A stretch of 5,629 nt of DNA, taken from positions 14,136 through 19,764 of the forward strand of contig DNGI01000306.1 in assembly GCA_003486645.1 (NCBI GenBank), read 5' to 3'. This document shows positions 1 to 4,486 of this stretch, piece after piece. The notes beneath the pieces were generated by a model. That model made no database searches, was not told the origin of the DNA, and saw only the letters and a program-made list of their open reading frames with translations. Source of the stretch: Cyanobacteria bacterium UBA11370. Lineage in GTDB: Bacteria; Cyanobacteriota; Cyanobacteriia; Cyanobacteriales; Coleofasciculaceae. Both the position numbers and the translations under genes were made by a program. How positions within the stretch are numbered: position 1 is the stretch's first letter; every line of letters starts with the position of its first letter.

Positions 1-1475
1 GCAGTGGGCAAATACTTAAATTCTTCAGTACTTAACGACCAAACTGGAGTCCAGTCTATTTCTCTCTCTTCATCAAAAGGTTCTGGCACTTTTTGAAACC
101 AACCCTCACAACTTGCATTCCATTCCTGGCGATTTTCATACTGTGCCGCGCTAAAATTCATACAAGCATTAGGATGAATTCCTCGCTCACCCAGTTTGTA
201 GTAACTGGCTTTTTCCCTAATTTCATCTCCTTGAAAAACACCAGAATACCTCTCAATCGCTTCGCAAAAACCACTGACTCTGGCTTGTATATCACTCCTA
301 CCTTTACCCGCACTTCTGCCTCCCAGATTGTGCCGTAAGGCATTCAAATCGTCGAACATTGTAGCGAAATGATGCCTAGCTACATAAGTATGAGTTAGCT
401 CATTTGACCCCATAAATAATTTTTCTAATCCTCGCACAACTCCTGTAATCGGGCTAATGTGGTGTTGGTATTTTCTCAGGGTTTCTTGAGGTAAGACACA
501 ACGATGTCCGCCCTCTATCGTGAAGGTTTTTTTCCGTCTTCCTAAAATGACGGGTTGAGGTTTTGCATTCCTAAATACCTCCTGTCCACATCTTGGACAC
601 TGAGGACGTTTTACTACGATGTGATTTTGAGTTTCCAGAGAGAAAGTATCGTGGGTAACGATAATTCCTTCTAACCGTTTATTTTCTTCTAGTAAAATCC
701 ACTTCAAAACTTCTGTCGCCGCCATTCCTACAGCGGTTTGGTTAGTGGATTTCAAGGAATAAGAGGATGGTTTTAGAGGATAGGCAACATCCTTACGTCT
801 GCGAACGAACTCTTCAACGGGACTGTTTCCTCGCAAGCGTTGTGCTAGACATTCCCAACAACTCGTTTTACCGGGATAAAATATCGGTCCAATCCAAAGA
901 ATCGTTCCCACGGGTTTTACCAACATCCAAGGGCGCGATGTTTCGAGGGCTTGTTGGTTAAATGTATCAAGATCTTCTTGGAGATAGCTATCTGTCAGGA
1001 CTACTGCTATATCGGCTTCATCAGATACTTGAACCGACAACGATTCTAGAGTGGAAATAAACGCTGAGGAAGTAACAGAACCAAATGTTTTTACCGCTAC
1101 TTTGGTCGTTTGCAATCGGCGATTGGCTTCTTGAGGATGAATATTTAAAGTTTCGCAGAATGTTGTTAACTCAGTTCCTAGCTCTTGGTTACATTCAACG
1201 ATATAGCCCTTCTTTTCCATTTCCATCAGAGCATAATGAACTTTTACTCCGATCTCTATTGCCACCTGAAATGAAAATTTTTCCGGTAGCAAATTTAATG
1301 TCATTTCGTCAATAATTTCGTCGGTTGTACGATTCCCATCAATTAAAGGAATTAATAGCTGATACAGCCGCTCTTCACTTAACAAAAAGGAATCTCTCTC
1401 CGAAAAAATAAATACTCCCTCATCATCTACAGCTTCTGCTCTATAACAATTTTTAAACCTTGGCTTTTTTAACAT
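1..1475 (-). CDS. YcaO-type azoline-forming cyclodehydratase with fused leader-peptide-binding domain (TOMM/RiPP biosynthesis), 3' part beyond the left edge
   Basis: Reading the minus strand from ATG at 1475 gives 491 uninterrupted codons to the left edge, so the C-terminus is missing. Residues about 1-92 resemble a PqqD-like RRE (leader-peptide-binding) domain, with a 'LIDGNRTTDEI' segment and a closing 'MEKKGYIVE'. Residues about 120-300 look like the ThiF/E1-like domain of bacteriocin cyclodehydratases (VVLTDSYL, then IGPIFYPG). They carry two CxxC pairs (C206/C209 and C293/C296) that would bind structural zinc. From about 355 the YcaO domain begins: SAGKG at 388-392, then the ATP-binding motif Sx3ExxER (S401, E405, E408, R409), then DWTPVWSLS near 474. 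The family uses ATP to cyclise Cys/Ser/Thr of a precursor peptide to thiazoline/oxazoline. The fused architecture matches TruD/PatD/SagD-like proteins, usually about 700-780 residues; the downstream ATP-site residues and C-terminus are not visible. An in-frame TAA at 1491-1493 supports this start; no clear Shine-Dalgarno is seen. Substrate unknown. Confidence 0.92.
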   Translation of the reverse strand, partial: MLKKPRFKNCYRAEAVDDEGVFIFSERDSFLLSEERLYQLLIPLIDGNRTTDEIIDEMTLNLLPEKFSFQVAIEIGVKVHYALMEMEKKGYIVECNQELGTELTTFCETLNIHPQEANRRLQTTKVAVKTFGSVTSSAFISTLESLSVQVSDEADIAVVLTDSYLQEDLDTFNQQALETSRPWMLVKPVGTILWIGPIFYPGKTSCWECLAQRLRGNSPVEEFVRRRKDVAYPLKPSSYSLKSTNQTAVGMAATEVLKWILLEENKRLEGIIVTHDTFSLETQNHIVVKRPQCPRCGQEVFRNAKPQPVILGRRKKTFTIEGGHRCVLPQETLRKYQHHISPITGVVRGLEKLFMGSNELTHTYVARHHFATMFDDLNALRHNLGGRSAGKGRSDIQARVSGFCEAIERYSGVFQGDEIREKASYYKLGERGIHPNACMNFSAAQYENRQEWNASCEGWFQKVPEPFDEEREIDWTPVWSLSTEEFKYLPT

Positions 1476-1503
1476 AATATATGAGTATTCTTACTCGAAA
1501 GAT

Positions 1504-1533
1504 ACCATATATCTGCCTTAAAGCAGATGTCAA
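1504..1533 (-). promoter_or_regulatory. Candidate sigma70-type promoter of the YcaO gene with a dyad in its spacer
   Basis: On the minus strand a perfect TTGACA (-35) lies at 1533-1528. A -10 candidate TATGGT lies at 1509-1504 (18-bp spacer), or TATATG at 1511-1506 (16-bp spacer). Transcription would start near 1497, about 20 nt before the ATG at 1475. The spacer is almost filled by a perfect inverted repeat (separate entry). The -35 is strong and the -10 only fair, as expected of a promoter needing an activator, but that is inference. Confidence 0.55.
1511..1528. promoter_or_regulatory. Perfect inverted repeat ATCTGC-N6-GCAGAT, candidate operator
   Basis: The arms ATCTGC (1511-1516) and GCAGAT (1523-1528) are exact reverse complements around a 6-bp A/T-rich centre. 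The dyad sits between the candidate -35 and -10 of the YcaO gene, touching the first base of the -35. A dyad there suits either a repressor blocking polymerase or a MerR-type activator that remodels the spacer. No regulator gene is present in the window, so the cognate protein is unknown. Confidence 0.5.
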
Positions 1534-1643
1534 TCCAAAATCCCTCGGTCTTTATAAAACTTTATACTTTCTCAGCTCCCAGACCAATTTTTCATGGATT
1601 TTGATCATTAAACTGACCCGCTTTTAGCATGGCAGCGAATAAA

Positions 1644-1676
1644 CCTCCCTAACCTAAAATCGTAAGGTCAGGGAGG
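1644..1676 (-). terminator. Hairpin terminator downstream of the PEP-CTERM gene
   Basis: CCTCCCT at 1644-1650 pairs with AGGGAGG at 1670-1676. After one mismatch, ACCT at 1652-1655 pairs with AGGT at 1665-1668, leaving a 9-nt loop. On the minus strand the stem is followed by TTTATT, a short U-rich tail, while on the plus strand no T run follows. It lies about 75 bp after the stop of the minus-strand gene at 1752. It therefore likely ends that transcript and separates it from the YcaO gene. Confidence 0.7.
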
Positions 1677-1751
1677 ATAGCTACAGGAATGTCAGAAGGA
1701 ATGGTTTAAAGTTCAGTTACAGTTCGTAAAGGGGGTGTAGAGTATTACGAC

Positions 1752-2738
1752 TCAACCTTTCTTTTTATTCTTAGCGCGAGACACAATACCCGCCGCCGCT
1801 ACTAGTCCTAAACCTGCTAACGTAGCGGGTTCAGGAACAGCTTGAGAAACTTTTACTGTCGGTGGAACTAGACGTAATTCAGGTAAGTTTCCATTGAATA
1901 GGTGAAGATTAGACTGTCCGCTTCCTGTTAACGAACCTACAATCACGTTACCGTTAACTTGACCATTATTGAATTGGAAATTAGCGAAAGGTGCGAGGAC
2001 ACTACCTTGAATTCCAATCCCTTGCGCGGTTAAATTCGTTGCTTCATAGAAGTTGTAGATAACTTTCTGGCGTTGGGGGTTATTTGGACTTCCATTAATT
2101 TCAAAACCGAAGTTTTGCAGCACCGCGCTAGGGCCACTAATATTAACCACTACTGTAGAATCGGTAGGGGTGTTAATCTTGAAGCTATTCGCACCATTCA
2201 AATCCGATGCGGCGACATTAAAAATGTTGAGAGATGAATCTAAACCCGTTAAACTAACCCCGCCATAAGCAATAGTTTTATTTCCATTTGCTGTTAGCCC
2301 TCCGAGATATTTAGAGAGGTCTTGCAGTTCCTTTCCAACTTGGGCAAAGTCAAGGGGATTATCGTTACGAAGGATGCCGTTATTGTTAAAATTAACGTTG
2401 GAGACAGTCGCGTTTCCGCCATACACCGCATTCCCTTGAACTGACCCGCCCGTGAAGAGTAAATCCTGACTGACAATTAAGACATCGCCATTATTGCCAG
2501 AATTGGGCAGACCCATTCCTGCATAGAAATTGGTTAATGTTGCATTTCCACCAACAGCAACTTTTCCTTCAGCATCTGTATTCCATTGGGTCATATCTCC
2601 TAGAGTGAATACATTGTAATCTGAAGCCGCTCCGAGAGAAATGGCATGGGCTTGTGTCGAGAATCCTAGCACCATTGTTGCGGCAATTGATAAAGGTGCT
2701 GCAAACTGTCCTAAGCGGGAAAAAGTGTTAGTTTTCAT
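1752..2738 (-). CDS. Choice-of-anchor A family protein with PEP-CTERM sorting signal (secreted)
   Basis: The product is 328 residues. Residues 1-32 form a signal peptide: basic start, hydrophobic core around 13-28, and a QAHA cleavage site before I33. Residues about 34-285 match the choice-of-anchor A domain, opening with LGAASDYNVFTLGD and rich in Asn/Gly with beta-strand-like repeats ('GGNATLTN', 'GGNATVSN'). It ends with the typical 'GSVLAPFANFQF', 'NGNVIVGSL' and 'HLFNG' segments. The tail is a PEP-CTERM signal: VPEPAT at 301-306, a hydrophobic helix to about 320, then basic RAKNKKKG. Proteins with this tail are exported and processed by an exosortase; no exosortase gene is in the window. 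The function of the choice-of-anchor A domain is not established. The start is the first ATG before the signal peptide; no strong Shine-Dalgarno precedes it. A hairpin follows at 1644-1676. Confidence 0.92.
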   Translation of the reverse strand: MKTNTFSRLGQFAAPLSIAATMVLGFSTQAHAISLGAASDYNVFTLGDMTQWNTDAEGKVAVGGNATLTNFYAGMGLPNSGNNGDVLIVSQDLLFTGGSVQGNAVYGGNATVSNVNFNNNGILRNDNPLDFAQVGKELQDLSKYLGGLTANGNKTIAYGGVSLTGLDSSLNIFNVAASDLNGANSFKINTPTDSTVVVNISGPSAVLQNFGFEINGSPNNPQRQKVIYNFYEATNLTAQGIGIQGSVLAPFANFQFNNGQVNGNVIVGSLTGSGQSNLHLFNGNLPELRLVPPTVKVSQAVPEPATLAGLGLVAAAGIVSRAKNKKKG

Positions 2739-2807
2739 ATCTCAAATGCGGAAGGTCCTGTGTAAGTTAACCTAAGTGCGATACGATATCACCGTGAAAT
2801 TATCAGT

Positions 2808-2879
2808 CTTAGTCTTGTTGACTAGTTGTGTAGCTGTCTGTCGTTTTCTAGATTTTTGATATCGAAACTTAGGCTTGTT
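2808..2879. repeat. Pair of 12-bp direct repeats (CTTAGTCTTGTT / CTTAGGCTTGTT) 60 bp apart
   Basis: The copies at 2808-2819 and 2868-2879 differ at one position. They start exactly 60 bp apart, close to six helical turns. They lie 70-140 bp upstream of the PEP-CTERM start codon, where a regulator could bind both on the same face of the helix. The function is inferred from spacing alone. Confidence 0.45.
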
Positions 2880-2880
2880 A

Positions 2881-2910
2881 ATCCCTATCCTATGCAGAAA
2901 ATTTAGGGAT
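2881..2910. repeat. Inverted repeat ATCCCTA-N16-TAGGGAT
   Basis: The 7-bp arms at 2881-2887 and 2904-2910 are perfect reverse complements around a 16-nt loop. No T run follows on either strand, so a terminator is unlikely. It could be a protein-binding site, or chance. Confidence 0.4.
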
Positions 2911-2935
2911 GTCATTAAGGTTTTACGAACTTCAT

Positions 2936-2953
2936 CAAGTCTTTATTGACTTG
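2936..2953. repeat. Inverted repeat CAAGTC-N6-GACTTG
   Basis: Perfect 6-bp arms at 2936-2941 and 2948-2953 flank a 6-bp centre. This is the same 6-6-6 geometry as the dyad upstream of the YcaO gene, but with unrelated arms. It overlaps a TTGACT hexamer at 2947-2952 that could be a -35 on the plus strand, although no good -10 follows. Confidence 0.4.
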
Positions 2954-3110
2954 CAATAGTTTGTAAACTTATGGCAAATTTTTATCCGAATGGAGGAATA
3001 TTATTGTTGCTAGTTTAATTTTTTGAATGCAGGTATAGTCAAGGATGTAGCGATTCGACTAACACGGGTATGAACTATCTTTTTTCTTTTTTCAGAGCAA
3101 CAAAACCTGC

Positions 3111-3143
3111 TAATATCAATTTAATATCAGTTTACTATCAATA
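3111..3143 (+). promoter_or_regulatory. Three 11-bp-phased direct repeats, candidate response-regulator binding site
   Basis: TAATATCA at 3111, TAATATCA at 3122 and TACTATCA at 3133 are spaced exactly 11 bp, about one helical turn. The 3-bp gaps are also similar (ATT, GTT, ATA). Three octamers separated by 3 bp is the layout of sites for OmpR/PhoB-family response regulators, including the cyanobacterial Pho box, although the octamer itself is not the Pho consensus. The third copy overlaps the candidate -35 at 3131-3136, which would suit direct contact with RNA polymerase or repression. The regulator is unknown. Confidence 0.5.
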
Positions 3144-3159
3144 AAGTCAAGACTATTAT
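3131..3159 (+). promoter_or_regulatory. Candidate sigma70-type promoter for xseB
   Basis: TTTACT (-35, 4 of 6 consensus) lies at 3131-3136 and TATTAT (-10, 5 of 6) at 3154-3159, with a 17-bp spacer. Transcription would start near 3166, placing the whole minisatellite at 3186-3276 in a 5' leader of about 150 nt before xseB. Confidence 0.5.
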
Positions 3160-3185
3160 AGCCAGTCTAAATGATTTGTAAAATA

Positions 3186-3280
3186 CCTCCCTCTTGTCCC
3201 CCTTGTCCCCCTTGTCTCTCCTTATCTCCCTTATCTCCCTTGTCTCCCTTGTCTCCCTTGTCTCCCTTGTCTCTCCTTGT
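3186..3280. repeat. 9-bp minisatellite, consensus TTGTCTCCC, nine copies
   Basis: Units run from 3194 to 3276: two TTGTCCCCC, one 10-bp TTGTCTCTCC, two TTATCTCCC, three TTGTCTCCC and a final 10-bp TTGTCTCTCC, preceded by a partial CCTCCCTC. Identical variants sit next to each other, as expected from slippage. The plus strand is pure C/T apart from the G or A of each unit. The minus strand reads GGGAGACAA repeats, with G runs separated by about 6 nt. The array ends about 40 bp before the xseB start. Confidence 0.92.
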
Positions 3281-3318
3281 TCACGAATCAAATAGACTCG
3301 CTATATTTAAAGCTTCTG

Positions 3319-3576
3319 ATGATTAACCCTATGAATCCTTCTGGTGCAAATCAAACTGACATTTCCTTCCCTCACTCTTGGAACTATGAGGCGACGGTTG
3401 CTGAAGTTGAACGTATTATTAAGCAAATTGAATCTGGTGAACTCGAACTTGCAGAAGTTTTCGATCAATTTGCTACTGCTGTAGACTATTTGCGCCAATG
3501 TGACAAGTTTCTTAGCGAACGAAAGCAGCAGAGGGATTTGTTAATCGAGACGTTAGTTGATGAGTCGGAGTTTTAG
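3319..3576 (+). CDS. xseB: Exodeoxyribonuclease VII small subunit
   Basis: The product is 85 residues from ATG 3319, or 81 from ATG 3331; the family is usually 70-85. The core '[19 protein letters not shown]', then 'GELELAEVF', '[12 protein letters not shown]' and 'LLIETL' matches XseB, a two-helix protein. Several XseB subunits bind the catalytic XseA to form exonuclease VII, which degrades single-stranded DNA in the cytoplasm. Frame also remains open upstream to a TTG at 3277, but that start would lie in the minisatellite and encode residues outside the family pattern. Neither ATG has a clear Shine-Dalgarno, so the choice between them is open. In many bacteria xseA is next to xseB; here the upstream 580 bp are non-coding and the next gene is on the other strand, so XseA must be encoded elsewhere. 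A G-rich repeat begins 4 nt after the stop. Confidence 0.92.
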   Translation: MINPMNPSGANQTDISFPHSWNYEATVAEVERIIKQIESGELELAEVFDQFATAVDYLRQCDKFLSERKQQRDLLIETLVDESEF

Positions 3577-3580
3577 TTGA

Positions 3581-3613
3581 GGGGGAGTGGGGAGTGGGGA
3601 GTGGGGAGTGGGG
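3581..3613 (+). repeat. G-rich heptamer tandem repeat (GGGGAGT x4), G-quadruplex motif
   Basis: GGGGAGT occurs at 3582, 3589, 3596 and 3603, followed by GGGG at 3610-3613. That makes five runs of at least four G with 3-nt loops, a textbook intramolecular G-quadruplex pattern. Short heptamer repeats of this kind (STRR-like) are known between genes in filamentous cyanobacteria. It lies in the 3' region of the xseB transcript, and no classical terminator hairpin for xseB was found. Confidence 0.9.
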
Positions 3614-3641
3614 AAATAAATAACCAACAACAAACAACCTT

Positions 3642-4253
3642 TCAACCAATGAGTTGAAGTCCAGCGTGTTGAATAAAAACATACCAATCTTGGCTAAATC
3701 CTTTGAATTCAATATCTTTGAGTGTGAATTTTACATGAGAGTCTTTAATCGGCAATTTAACAGTATTTAAAGTATCTGGTTTTTCTGTTAAAAGCACCAG
3801 TTGTGTCCCTGCGGGTATCTGTTGCATTGAATTAGCATTCAAAAGATTAGCTTGAACAGGCGATCGCTTGATCACGGTATCAACTTTAAAGACAAGTTTA
3901 ATCAAACCGCCTTGGGGTGGGAGAGTTGACCGATAAACAGTCATTTTTACGAAATCTTTTTCGCTTTGCTTGGCGAGGGTTTGATCAACAGTTTCTACAG
4001 GTTTGACGAGTTCCTTGGTGATATAGACATGATCCGTAAAGGCATACCAATTCCTACTTGTGCCCTTAAATTCAATATCCTGCAAACTCAAGCGGATATG
4101 GTTCGTGTTATCCGGGGGACTATAAGACTGAAGTACTAGCAAAGTACCTGCGGGAACCTTCTGAAGTTTATTGCTGGGCAGTAAACTAGATTGGATCGGT
4201 TCTTGCTTGAGAGCGGTATCTTGGGTAAAGAGAATTCGGACTAAGCTTGCCAT
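3642..4253 (-). CDS. Uncharacterised protein with two tandem copies of an approx. 80-residue domain
   Basis: I do not recognise a named family. The 203-residue product is an internal duplication. Copy 1 (about 5-78) and copy 2 (about 118-200) share DTxxKxxPxQxxLL, then PAGTxLVL, then LxDIEFKGxSxxWYxF and a closing histidine (H75, H196). Copy 2 has an insertion of about 9 residues before the DIEFKG segment. The 40-residue linker is polar and proline-containing. There is no signal peptide or membrane segment, so it is probably cytoplasmic unless exported another way. The short beta-rich pattern with a conserved PAGT turn and WY.F strand suggests a small SH3-like or beta-barrel ligand-binding module. 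From memory, unverified, similar modules accompany cyanobacterial cell-wall hydrolases. An SD-like GGGGAAG lies 9 nt before the ATG. The stop overlaps a TTCAAC-N6-GTTGAA palindrome (3641-3658), possibly a weak terminator. Confidence 0.8.
   Translation of the reverse strand: MASLVRILFTQDTALKQEPIQSSLLPSNKLQKVPAGTLLVLQSYSPPDNTNHIRLSLQDIEFKGTSRNWYAFTDHVYITKELVKPVETVDQTLAKQSEKDFVKMTVYRSTLPPQGGLIKLVFKVDTVIKRSPVQANLLNANSMQQIPAGTQLVLLTEKPDTLNTVKLPIKDSHVKFTLKDIEFKGFSQDWYVFIQHAGLQLIG
3860..3867. repeat. HIP1 octamer GCGATCGC
   Basis: The palindrome GCGATCGC is highly over-represented in most cyanobacterial genomes. Here it lies inside the duplicated-domain gene, encoding part of 'IKRSPV' in copy 2. 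It supports a cyanobacterial origin and vertical residence of this gene. Confidence 0.85.
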
Positions 4254-4262
4254 GTCTAATAA

Positions 4263-4270
4263 CTTCCCCT
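4263..4270 (-). promoter_or_regulatory. Shine-Dalgarno-like site of the duplicated-domain gene
   Basis: The minus strand reads AGGGGAAG, with 9 nt between it and the ATG at 4253. It is the clearest SD-like site in the window and supports this start. Confidence 0.5.
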
Positions 4271-4297
4271 GGCTAGTAATAACGTGATTTACTCAGA

Positions 4298-4327
4298 AGT
4301 ATAACAACTTACGTTCTTTTGTGTTGA
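4298..4327 (-). promoter_or_regulatory. Candidate extended -10 promoter of the duplicated-domain gene
   Basis: On the minus strand TATACT (5 of 6) at 4303-4298 is preceded by TGT, an extended -10 (TGn). A partial -35, TCAACA (4 of 6), lies 18 bp upstream at 4327-4322. The leader would be about 38 nt and contains the SD-like site. An imperfect dyad (GTGTTGA-TCGG-TCATCAC, 4321-4338, one mismatch) overlaps the -35 and could be an operator. Confidence 0.5.
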
Positions 4328-4380
4328 TCGGTCATCACAGGCGAGAAAGATGTTTATGATTTAATTCGTCAACCTGCTTT

Positions 4381-4395
4381 TGACATAGGGTGTCA
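4381..4395. promoter_or_regulatory. Inverted repeat TGACA-N5-TGTCA upstream of the glycosyltransferase gene
   Basis: Perfect 5-bp arms at 4381-4385 and 4391-4395 lie about 100 bp upstream of the ATG at 4487. The left arm is part of a perfect TTGACA (4380-4385), but no acceptable -10 lies 16-18 bp downstream. An activator-dependent promoter or a stand-alone operator is possible. Confidence 0.4.
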
Positions 4396-4486
4396 TTCTG
4401 ATCGGAGTGATTGCCTTCTGGCTACCAAGTCAGAAAACGTTCTGCACGGCACAATCAGCGTTTAGGCTCTATTGACTGACTGCACA

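Larger units (their letters stand above)
2739..3318. other. Intergenic region of 580 bp between divergent genes; regulatory-looking, non-coding
   Basis: No credible coding region was found here on either strand. The region separates the minus-strand PEP-CTERM gene from plus-strand xseB, so it should hold both promoters. It contains a 12-bp direct repeat pair exactly 60 bp apart (2808 and 2868), three inverted repeats between 2881 and 2970, three 11-bp-phased repeats at 3111-3143, a sigma70-like promoter at 3131-3159 and a 9-bp minisatellite at 3186-3276. For the PEP-CTERM gene only a weak -10 (GATAAT, minus, 2804-2799) without a matching -35 was found. Confidence 0.7.

Noticed and set aside
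93..1315. Short open frames at 93-338, 767-961 and 1085-1315 (plus) and 158-343 (minus)
   Set aside because: All lie inside the minus-strand YcaO gene in other frames. Their translations show no domain pattern, while the 491-codon frame shows clear conserved motifs.
1476..1751. A RiPP precursor peptide between the YcaO and PEP-CTERM genes
   Set aside because: Both strands were read; only trivial frames of about 5-7 codons occur (for example ATG at 1629 plus). None has a leader or core-like composition.
2294..2476. 60-codon minus-strand frame inside the PEP-CTERM gene
   Set aside because: It overlaps the choice-of-anchor A domain in another frame, with no recognisable features.
3186..3280. 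CRISPR array
   Set aside because: Units are contiguous 9-bp repeats without unique spacers, so this is a minisatellite.
3277..3318. TTG start extending xseB by 14 codons
   Set aside because: It begins at the edge of the minisatellite, has no ribosome-binding site, and adds residues outside the XseB family pattern.
3307..3712. Minus-strand frames at 3307-3498 and 3512-3712
   Set aside because: They are antisense to xseB or run through the G-rich repeat. The second encodes a low-complexity PHSPLPTPHSP run that is just translated repeat.
4328..4465. 46-codon plus-strand open stretch upstream of the glycosyltransferase gene
   Set aside because: It has no start codon, and a stop-free run this long is expected by chance in one of six frames. 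The translation was not recognised, though a gene remnant cannot be excluded.
4472..4486. TTG start extending the glycosyltransferase by 5 codons
   Set aside because: ATG at 4487 is close, no ribosome-binding site favours the TTG, and the extra residues add nothing to the GT9 fold.
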